Origin: an uncultured Prevotellaceae bacterium
Lineage (GTDB): Bacteria > Bacteroidota > Bacteroidia > Bacteroidales > Bacteroidaceae
Reading direction: 5' to 3'
NCBI GenBank assembly: GCA_900313615.1
Contig: OMRP01000002.1
Span: 186,001 to 250,000, forward strand
Length of the DNA: 64,000 nt
Positions 8,279 through 15,575 of this stretch are shown one piece after another; the first letter of the stretch is position 1; each line of letters opens with the position of its first letter. A model generated the notes under the pieces. That model was not told where the DNA came from, searched no databases, and saw only the letters and a list, made by a program, of their open reading frames with translations. A program made the position numbers and the translations under genes.

Positions 8279-8633
8279 CATCACTTTTTGGCGCGATGGA
8301 CATATAGACATCTGCGCCCGCGTGAGTAAAGCACTCGACCTGAAGGCGGGTGACGTGATTGACATCGCCATCGACGAAGGGTTCTCACATGAATATTACC
8401 TCTACGCAAGACGAAACGGAGGTGGCCGAAATGGTCGCCATGAGGCGACATGCCGCGCCGTGAACGGTGAACGGAGCCGATATATGCGTGTGAACAGCAA
8501 GCGACTGACCCATTTCGTGCTACACACAACAGGCGAAGCGGAACAGGCACGGGTGATTTGTGGCGAGGTGACTGAGATTCCCATGGGAAAAGCGGTGGTG
8601 ATAATAATGAAAGGTAAAAAGGTAAAAGGGTAA
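8244..8633 (+). CDS. Hypothetical protein of the prophage-like module
   Basis: 129 residues, no signal peptide. It has an N-terminal AbrB/SpoVT-like flavour (RVSKALDLKAGDVIDIAIDEGF) but no confident family. The last residues MKGKKVKG are encoded by the dispersed GGTAAAAAGG repeat, so the C-terminus seems to have been captured by the repeat. It overlaps the previous gene. Confidence 0.45.
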   Translation: MKSILENSRKSDITFWRDGHIDICARVSKALDLKAGDVIDIAIDEGFSHEYYLYARRNGGGRNGRHEATCRAVNGERSRYMRVNSKRLTHFVLHTTGEAEQARVICGEVTEIPMGKAVVIIMKGKKVKG

Positions 8634-9060
8634 AAAGGTAAAAGAGGAAGTAATATAAGGAAGTAAAAAGGGAAGTAAAAAGGGAAGTAAAAAGGGAAGT
8701 AAAAAGGGAAGTAAAAAGGGAAGTTATAAAAGGAAGTAAAAAGGGAAGTAAAAAGGGAAGTAAAAAGGGAAGTAAAAAGGGAAGTTATAAAAGGAAGTTA
8801 AGCACTTCGTGCTGGACAATAGCTTTGAAAGGTAAAAGGGTAAAAAGGTAAAAGAGGAAGTAATATAAGGAAGTAAAAAGGGAAGTAAAAAGGGAAGTAA
8901 AAAGGGAAGTTATAAAGGGAAGTTATAAAAGGAAGTTATAAAAGGAAGTTATAAAAGGAAGTTATAAAAGGAAGTTAAGCACTTCGTGCTGGACAAATGC
9001 TAATCTATGGAGTGAAAGGAGTGAAAGGAGTGGAGGAGTGAAGACAATAGAAGTGAAAAG
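8605..9060. repeat. Large block of GGAAGTAAAAAGGG tandem repeats
   Basis: More than twenty units of GGAAGTAAAAAGG or GGAAGTTATAAAA, with GGTAAAAGGG at the borders and two copies of the GCACTTCGTGCTGGACAA hairpin word (8803 and 8981). From 9060 to 9173 comes TTAACTTCCATGAGCGAAGC and related words, also found reversed at 19390 and 51480. No gene fits in this 540-bp gap. Confidence 0.88.
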
Positions 9061-9173
9061 TGAATAGAAAAAAATCAGGGACGGAGTAATGTCCATTTTA
9101 ACTTCCACTTTAACTTCCATGAGCGAAGCGAATTAACTTCCATTTTTACTCCCAATTAAGCAACAACTATACC

Positions 9174-11720
9174 ATGAAAAACATAACACTGAAAGGCATG
9201 AACACCATGCCCTCGGAGCACGAGGCACGGGATGGCGAGTTGAGCCTCGCCATCAACCTCGTGGCTCACGCCGGGGAGTTGCATCCCCAACAAGTAAACG
9301 AAATGTTTCCACCAGTTCCGCCATTTGAGACGGGAGATTCGCCAGTCCCTTTCGACGGGGAGGGACAGCATGTCAATGCCGTGGCATATATCGACGACCT
9401 GATGGTGACGGCCTACGATGACCATCTGCTCTACTCGCTCTACGACGAGGATGGTGAGCAGTGGCACCACCTACGACAGCAGGACCTGCGCTATACGATG
9501 ACGATAGACCAACGGGCGCAACGGCGCGTGACACTCACCATCCCCGTCGACAGCACACTTCAGCGATGTCTGCAAGAGCCAGACAAGGCGGTGAGCGGAC
9601 AGAAAACACTCCTGCGACAGTTGTTCACGGAATGGGAGAACGACGACGTGGCAACAGGCGCCACCATAGCCCTCGCCCATGCCGAGCAAGCCCTCGACAA
9701 GGAGATGGCCCGCAGCGGACGGCAAGAACATAAGCACATCAGCCTCGTCATCGCCGCCATGCGCCTGTTTGACGGCAGTCATATCCTGATGAGCAACCCC
9801 ATGGCACTGATTCCCGCCGACGGCGAGCCCACGCTAGAGGTCATCACCGACGGCGACGAGAAGCGGTTACGCACCACGGCATGTCTGCACAGCCATACCG
9901 TGACGGTGAACCTCGCCAACGACGTCGACATGATGATGGTGGGACGTCTGGTGCAGGGCATCGACATCTACCAGAGTGAGCCACTGACACGGCTCGACCT
10001 GCGCGGTGCCGCAACCATCATCACCGACGAGAGCGGCATGGCCACACGGTTGTCGTTCGGCTGGGTCAATGGCAATGTAGTGGCGGCGCGACTGGCGAGG
10101 GCCACTTTCCGCCATGTGCTGCATATCGCCACCGCCGACTTCGGCACGACGATGCTCATCCCGCGCGAGAGCAATGGTGAGGTGCTCGACATCAGCGACA
10201 TGCACCGACATGACTTCGGGGCACGTGTGATGCGCACCATCGACGGTCGGCTGTGCGCCGCACAGATATCCACCTTGCAAGCCAGTCCGTTCAGCATCGC
10301 CACGAGTTATGTGTTTAGGAACCTCGACACGACGGAACGAGGCAGCGCCGACGAGCGAATGATGGAATGTCTGTGCGGAGAACGGCCCGACATCGACGAG
10401 CATGAGGAAGGACTGACGGCTGAAGTGGTGAGCGTGGTGCACCTACGCAATGGTGCCACGGCGACGACACGGGCGTTTCACGACCATGTGCGCTATCCGT
10501 TGCCCGGCATCATCGCCTATCCCGACAGTACGGCTTTTCTCATGGAGTTACACCTGTGTTTTCACGACAGCGAGGGAGAGCACCACTACCGCCGTGACCT
10601 CTCGCTGCGACAGGTTGGTTCTACAGGCATGGCCATCGGTCTTTGGAGCGGCAGCAGTGGTGGTCATGCCGCCAGTCGCCCGGTGGTGCACAGCGTCGTA
10701 CTGCAACAGGCCAGGAGCATGAGGTATGACGACGATGCCGCACGATGGCGAGCCGTGGCCGACCTATGGACGAGGGAGAGCGCCAACGAGTGGGTAGCCG
10801 CCATGGCCATGGCACAGCAGACACCGACACCGACGACGGACAGCAATATGTTATACACCTCTCTGGAGGGCAACCCCCTGGTCTTCCCTCCCACGGGGCG
10901 GATAACCGTGGGCGACGGCACCATCACCGCCCTCACGCCCCGTGTGCGGCGGTACGGCGGCATCCAATTCGGACAGTATCCGCTCTATGTGTTCTGCACC
11001 GACGGCGTATGGGCATTGCAACGAGGCGACGGCACGTCGTGGCGTGGCAAATACCAGGTGAGCCGTTATGCCTGTACCATGGCGCAGCCAGCGGAGACCG
11101 CCGACCAGGTGGTATACCTGAGCGACGATGGTCTGATACAACTGGACGGTGGCAAGGCAACACGCATCAGCGGCGCCCTGGACGGTATGCTGTTCGACAC
11201 GAATGCCCTACCTTATTTCAACATGATGATGCACACGCTCTTCGGCGAACGGTTCGCACCTCTGCCAAGTGGATGGCTAACATGGAGTGACCGCTCCACC
11301 CTCGTTTGCAACAGGCGGCAGCGACAGGTGACCGTCGTCGACCCCTCGCAGACGCTCCATGCCACCGTCGACCTCGACAGCGGATGTTGGGGACTGATGG
11401 AAATGGGCATCGACCCCGTTGGCGGCACCATCCCCGTGGTGGCACTTACCCGGGAAATCAGCACGCCGGAGCACTCACTCCAGCGATGGCGCCGTGTGGA
11501 GGTGTGCGGTTTGTTTCGCCAGAGACATGACACGAATGGGACGCTGCTCTGCATCCTGCTCTGGGGCAGCAACGACCAATATCATTGGCACCTACTGGGC
11601 AGCAGTCGTTGTCCTATACTCCTTAGGCCTGTCGGTTCGCCATGGCGCTGGTACCGCGTGGCGATAGCGGGGTGGATGGCGCACGACGAGCGCATCAGTC
11701 ACCTGAAAATTGAGGACTAG
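9174..11720 (+). CDS. Large prophage-associated protein, possibly a virion hub/stabilisation-like protein
   Basis: 848 residues, no signal peptide or membrane segment. A segment near residue 598 (FGQYPLYVFCTDGVWALQRG), followed by VVYLSDDGLIQLDGG, resembles the blade-like repeats of phage packaged-DNA stabilisation or tail hub proteins (P22 gp10-like). That link is from pattern memory only. Its neighbours (portal, terminase, S24 repressor) support a phage origin. Codon use is G/C-rich like the terminase. Start is the ATG after TTAAGCAACAACTATACC. It could instead be a large unknown protein that travels with this module. Confidence 0.5.
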   Translation: MKNITLKGMNTMPSEHEARDGELSLAINLVAHAGELHPQQVNEMFPPVPPFETGDSPVPFDGEGQHVNAVAYIDDLMVTAYDDHLLYSLYDEDGEQWHHLRQQDLRYTMTIDQRAQRRVTLTIPVDSTLQRCLQEPDKAVSGQKTLLRQLFTEWENDDVATGATIALAHAEQALDKEMARSGRQEHKHISLVIAAMRLFDGSHILMSNPMALIPADGEPTLEVITDGDEKRLRTTACLHSHTVTVNLANDVDMMMVGRLVQGIDIYQSEPLTRLDLRGAATIITDESGMATRLSFGWVNGNVVAARLARATFRHVLHIATADFGTTMLIPRESNGEVLDISDMHRHDFGARVMRTIDGRLCAAQISTLQASPFSIATSYVFRNLDTTERGSADERMMECLCGERPDIDEHEEGLTAEVVSVVHLRNGATATTRAFHDHVRYPLPGIIAYPDSTAFLMELHLCFHDSEGEHHYRRDLSLRQVGSTGMAIGLWSGSSGGHAASRPVVHSVVLQQARSMRYDDDAARWRAVADLWTRESANEWVAAMAMAQQTPTPTTDSNMLYTSLEGNPLVFPPTGRITVGDGTITALTPRVRRYGGIQFGQYPLYVFCTDGVWALQRGDGTSWRGKYQVSRYACTMAQPAETADQVVYLSDDGLIQLDGGKATRISGALDGMLFDTNALPYFNMMMHTLFGERFAPLPSGWLTWSDRSTLVCNRRQRQVTVVDPSQTLHATVDLDSGCWGLMEMGIDPVGGTIPVVALTREISTPEHSLQRWRRVEVCGLFRQRHDTNGTLLCILLWGSNDQYHWHLLGSSRCPILLRPVGSPWRWYRVAIAGWMAHDERISHLKIED

Positions 11721-11882
11721 ACACGAATGTGTTTTACTACTACGGGGTGAGGGAAAAAACGAACACGAATAACACGAATTAAAAGGTACGAAAGACTCGA
11801 AGTTTTTAATCCCGAATTTAGGAATATGAGATTTTTGCCCTCCTGGAGGGTCGGGGTATAAACTTTTAAACACTAAAATGAT

Positions 11883-12242
11883 ATGAAAAAAGAAGTTATG
11901 CGGCAGGTGGCAATGGCCACCGCCTATGAGGGTAGCCGACAAGAAGTCACCTCACCAGACCATTATGAACGTATCGCCGCCAATGAATACGACGACGAAC
12001 TACTCACACGTTATTACCACAGCGCTCTTGACGAAGCCAGACCTTGGATGAGGTGGGGTGTCTCACGCAACACGCTCATCGACTTCCTTGTTGAACGTAT
12101 CATCTGGCGTTGGTTGCTGACGGTCAACCCCGATTCCGCTCCCGCTCACGAAAAACGAAGCGAAGAGCTGTTGTTGCTGTTGAAAGAACAAGCTAACTGC
12201 CGACGTACTCGCGCCATGCAGAGAAGAAAGGACCCATTCTGA
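11883..12242 (+). CDS. Hypothetical protein of the prophage-like module
   Basis: 119 residues, charged and helical, with repeated Trp/Arg pairs (PWMRWGVSRN, IIWRWLL) and a very basic tail (CRRTRAMQRRKDPF). It lies 162 bp after the 848-residue gene on the same strand. No family recognised; the size and context fit a small phage structural or accessory protein. Confidence 0.5.
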   Translation: MKKEVMRQVAMATAYEGSRQEVTSPDHYERIAANEYDDELLTRYYHSALDEARPWMRWGVSRNTLIDFLVERIIWRWLLTVNPDSAPAHEKRSEELLLLLKEQANCRRTRAMQRRKDPF

Positions 12243-12395
12243 GGAGGCACAGAAATGCACAGTTTATTCACAGAAATTGCCATAATTGAATCAGAAATAA
12301 AAAGAAATGATTATTCAGATTATGCGGACTTCTTTCAAAAAGGAAATCAATAGGAAATGTGCGGCCATTCGAGGTTTGAAATAGGCACAAAAAAA

Positions 12396-12485
12396 ATTGA
12401 TTGTCTCACGACAACCAATCTTAATTAACCTTAATAATCTAATACCATGAAAAACACGGTGCAAATTTACACGGTTTTTTCCTAA
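12396..12485 (+). other. Orphan gene leader with a 12-codon truncated start
   Basis: A possible short hairpin region (GATTGTCTCACGACAACCAA) is followed by TTAATTAACCTTAATAATC and CTAATACC, then ATG and an open frame of only 12 codons (MKNTVQIYTVFS). This looks like the untranslated leader of a Bacteroidales export gene with the gene itself lost. The opposite strand holds TAAATTTGCACCGTG, a perfect promoter word, at 12458-12472. The rest of the 12243-12527 gap is AT-rich with nothing else seen. Confidence 0.35.
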
Positions 12486-12527
12486 CTCCGCATAATTATA
12501 CACCAAAAGTGTTATATTTTAACATTA

Positions 12528-13178
12528 TTAAAATGTTTTACCGTTCCATTTAACAGTTCTTTGCAACAATATAGATTTCACCGCCTTTTTTTCCGCTTCG
12601 TTCAGCAATGGTTTCGACAAAGAGAAAGTGAGTGTCTTTTCCTGGGGGTCAGGCACCACGCAGACGAGACACGGATCGATGAGGCGCCGAAGGGTCATGA
12701 ACTCGTCGGCATCCATCGTGTCGGGCCTTTGAACGAGTTGGTCGACGGTCATCGGCGCGACGAACTCATCGTTGGACAACTGTTGCCATCCCATTGTATA
12801 GAACTGCACCGTGCTCTCCGGCTCAGGGCCATAGCAGGTGTGGATTAGACAGATGATGCTGTCGCCCACTGTTCTGGGCAGGAACATGAGTTGCATCTTA
12901 TCGACCTGAGTGAGTGAGAAGGCGGCATAGGTTTGTGTGAGCGAATCGAGCGACGTCATGCCATCGAGTTTGTTCTTCACCTCGGCAGTGCCCCCACGAC
13001 CAGCGAACTCCACCAGTTCGCCAATCATGCTATGGTTGACGAAAGGCACGATGCTATCGGGGATGGTCATGAGCGTGCGACGCATCACGTCCTGGGCTAG
13101 AGACATGGTAGCACAGCCCCATGCCACGGCCAGCGCACAGAGCCACCTCATAGTCGATATGTGGACAAGACGCTTCAT
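12528..13178 (-). CDS. DUF3256 family exported protein
   Basis: 216 residues with an N-terminal signal segment (MRWLCALAVAWGCATMSLAQ). The body matches the pattern of DUF3256, a Bacteroidales family of unknown role: RTLMTIPDSIVPFVNHSM near the start and FSLSKPLLNEAEKKAVK near the end. Its ATG overlaps the TGA of the upstream ligase gene (ATGA), so the two are co-translated, although no functional link is known. Confidence 0.7.
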   Translation of the reverse strand: MKRLVHISTMRWLCALAVAWGCATMSLAQDVMRRTLMTIPDSIVPFVNHSMIGELVEFAGRGGTAEVKNKLDGMTSLDSLTQTYAAFSLTQVDKMQLMFLPRTVGDSIICLIHTCYGPEPESTVQFYTMGWQQLSNDEFVAPMTVDQLVQRPDTMDADEFMTLRRLIDPCLVCVVPDPQEKTLTFSLSKPLLNEAEKKAVKSILLQRTVKWNGKTF

Positions 13179-14503
13179 GCCATGGGTTTAGCCTTGTTGT
13201 TGCGACGGTCGTTCACGCGCACCGCCTTGCCTTCGCTCACTGGCAACGAACCTTTCTGCACCAGTTTCACCTTCGGGGTGAGCAGTATCTCATCCTTCAA
13301 GGCACGCTGTATGGCACGCACCATATTCTGCATGTCAGGATAGATGTCGGTGGGGATATCGTCGACCTCCACCTGGACGGTCATGATGTCGTTGTCGTCG
13401 ACCGTGTCGAGGGTGATGAGGTAGTTGGAAGCCAGGCCCGGGAACTGAACAAGTATTTTCTCCACCTGCATGGGGAACACGTTCACGCCCTTGATGATGA
13501 ACATATCGTCGGTACGTCCGAGGATACGGTCGATGCGACGGTGCGTGCGTCCACAGGGACACTCTTCGGGGATGATGCGCGTGAGGTCGCGAGTGCGATA
13601 GCGCAAGATGGGCATGAGCGTACGGTCGAGCGTGGTGAGCACCATCTCGCCCACTTCGCCATCGGGCACCGGCTCGAGGGTGTCGGGGTTGACGATTTCG
13701 ACGATATAGTTATCCTCCCAGAGGTGCATGCCCCGTTGGTATTTACATTCGAAGGCCACGCCAGGTCCGTTCATCTCGGTCATGCCGAATGAGTTGTAGG
13801 CTTTTACGCCCAACATCCGTTCGATGCGTTGGCGCTGTTCCTCGGTATGCGGCTCCGCACCGATGAAGAGAGTGTGCAGTTTGGTGCTGCGTGGGTCGAT
13901 GCCCTCGTCATGGAACACCTCGGCCAGACGGATGGCATACGAAGGTATGGCATGCAGACATGTGGTGCCGAAGTCGCGTATGAACATGATTTGGCGTTTG
14001 CTGTTTCCTGCCGCTGCGGGCACTGTGGTACAGCCCAGATACTCGGCACCATATTGGAATCCGAGACCGCCGGTGAACATACCATAACCCGAACTGTTCT
14101 GGAACACGTCGGTGCTGCGGCAACCCACCATATACATGCTTCGAGCAATCATGTTGGCCCATGACTCGATGTCGTGACGGCTGTAAGCCACCACCGTGGG
14201 ATGGCCCGTCGTTCCCGACGAGGAGTGGATGCGTACGGCATCGTCGAGCGACCCTGCCACCAGTCCGAAAGGATAGGCCTCGCGGAGGTCATTCTTCACG
14301 GTGAAAGGTATGCGACGCAGGTCGTCGAGCGAGGTGATACTTTCAGGTGTGATACCCAGTTCGCCCTGTCGTTTGGCATAAAACGGGGAGCGGAGGCATG
14401 TGGCCACCGTCTGTTTCAGTTTTTTGAGTTGCAGTTCCCTGAGTTGTTCCCTTGGCATCGTCTCCAGTTCCGGCTGCCAGTATTCGTTTTTGGAAATGTT
14501 CAT
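13175..14503 (-). CDS. paaK: Phenylacetate-CoA ligase family enzyme
   Basis: 442 residues, the usual length. It activates an aryl or short carboxylic acid with ATP and joins it to coenzyme A in the cytoplasm. The adenylate motif HSSSGTTGHPT lies at about 93-103, the second core YNSFGMTEMNGPG at about 235, the RYRTRDLT arginine region at about 305, and a C-terminal ACT-like lid (VQKILVQFPG-type region, PKVKLVQKGSLP). In gut Bacteroidales such genes often act on indole- or phenyl-acetate; no aromatic-acid genes sit beside it here. A TAATTTTG box precedes it. Confidence 0.88.
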   Translation of the reverse strand: MNISKNEYWQPELETMPREQLRELQLKKLKQTVATCLRSPFYAKRQGELGITPESITSLDDLRRIPFTVKNDLREAYPFGLVAGSLDDAVRIHSSSGTTGHPTVVAYSRHDIESWANMIARSMYMVGCRSTDVFQNSSGYGMFTGGLGFQYGAEYLGCTTVPAAAGNSKRQIMFIRDFGTTCLHAIPSYAIRLAEVFHDEGIDPRSTKLHTLFIGAEPHTEEQRQRIERMLGVKAYNSFGMTEMNGPGVAFECKYQRGMHLWEDNYIVEIVNPDTLEPVPDGEVGEMVLTTLDRTLMPILRYRTRDLTRIIPEECPCGRTHRRIDRILGRTDDMFIIKGVNVFPMQVEKILVQFPGLASNYLITLDTVDDNDIMTVQVEVDDIPTDIYPDMQNMVRAIQRALKDEILLTPKVKLVQKGSLPVSEGKAVRVNDRRNNKAKPMA

Positions 14504-14572
14504 TTTTTCAATTATATTTTTGGAGTTAAAGGGGAAGATAAAGTGCTTTACTTCCTATTTTACTTCATTTCT

Positions 14573-14580
14573 CAAAATTA
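14573..14580 (-). promoter_or_regulatory. -7 box (TAATTTTG) for the paaK-DUF3256 pair
   Basis: Minus-strand TAATTTTG, 70 bp before the ligase ATG. A plain match to TAnnTTTG. Confidence 0.4.
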
Positions 14581-14687
14581 ATTTGCAATATTACGGCATT
14601 TTTCTGAATTGGGCAACAAATTGGCGTTAAAAAGCTAAATAAAGGTTCAAATCATCGCAAATTCTTGGTTGGTTGGAGAATATATGT

Positions 14688-14695
14688 TATTTTTG
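14688..14695 (+). promoter_or_regulatory. -7 box (TATTTTTG) placed for leaderless initiation
   Basis: TATTTTTG-CACC-GTG: only four bases separate the box from the GTG start, so the transcript should begin at or next to the start codon. The identical layout occurs at 19567. Confidence 0.6.
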
Positions 14696-14699
14696 CACC

Positions 14700-15476
14700 G
14701 TGATATTCTACTTTTCGTGCACGGGCAACACACGATGGGCCGCACGCTCCTTGTCCTCCCTCCTGGGTGAACGTCTAGTCTTCATGTCGCCACAACAGGC
14801 CGAAGAAGTCTGCTATGACTTGGAACCCGGCGAGCGGTTAGGTTTTTGTTTTCCTGTGCATGGATGGCGTCCGCCATTGTCTGTGCGGCGCTTTGTGGAA
14901 CATCTGCGCATCAAGGATGCCGAAGGGCACCATTGTTGGGCGCTGTGCACTGCCGGTGACACCGTGGGTGAAGCCATGGACATGATGTGCGCCGACCTGG
15001 CGGCACGGGGCGTGCATGTGGACAGCACCTATTCGTTGCTGATGCCCGAGTCGTACGTCGGTCTGCCCTTCATGGATGTGGATCCGCCAGAGCGTGAACG
15101 CGAGAAGAAGGCAGCTGCGGCAGCTACGCTGGAGCGTTACGCCCAACTCATCAAAGACGGCGTGCAGAATGAGCACCATATCGTTAGAGGACGATGGCCC
15201 CGTGTGAATAGTCGCGTCATTGGCCATGTGTTCGTGAAGCATCTGTTAACTGACAAGCCTTTTCATGTGGTTGCCGACCGTTGTGTGGGTTGTGGAAAGT
15301 GCGAAAAGGCATGCCCCACACACACCGTCAGCATCGACGAGGATAAACACCCACAATGGTCGCACGATGGCAAGTGCCTGAGTTGCTTCGCCTGCTACCA
15401 CCACTGTCCACACCATGCCATCGAATACGGCAGAAGGACAAAGAAGAAGGGACAGTATTTTTTTATTGAAAATTGA
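14700..15476 (+). CDS. EFR1-type flavodoxin-ferredoxin protein
   Basis: 258 residues from a GTG start, set by the promoter directly in front; the in-frame ATG 27 bp upstream would lie before the promoter. The N-terminus has a flavodoxin phosphate loop (FYFSCTGNT), and the C-terminus has two 4Fe-4S motifs, CVGCGKCEKACP (about 205) and CLSCFACYHHCP (about 235). The family moves electrons in the cytoplasm, partner unknown. Flavodoxin and ferredoxin domains joined in one chain allow transfer between FMN and iron-sulphur centres. It is monocistronic as far as can be seen. Confidence 0.82.
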   Translation: MIFYFSCTGNTRWAARSLSSLLGERLVFMSPQQAEEVCYDLEPGERLGFCFPVHGWRPPLSVRRFVEHLRIKDAEGHHCWALCTAGDTVGEAMDMMCADLAARGVHVDSTYSLLMPESYVGLPFMDVDPPEREREKKAAAAATLERYAQLIKDGVQNEHHIVRGRWPRVNSRVIGHVFVKHLLTDKPFHVVADRCVGCGKCEKACPTHTVSIDEDKHPQWSHDGKCLSCFACYHHCPHHAIEYGRRTKKKGQYFFIEN

Positions 15477-15575
15477 AAATCGGAGAGCTGAGATTGAAAA
15501 TTGAAGATTGAAAATTGGGGTGAAAGGAGAACTGTTCGAGATGAAGAAGATAATAAAACTCAAAAACTCAACAAT

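Noticed and set aside
8605-9000. Regular repeats considered as a CRISPR array
   Set aside because: Units are 10-14 bp without unique spacers, and no cas gene is near.
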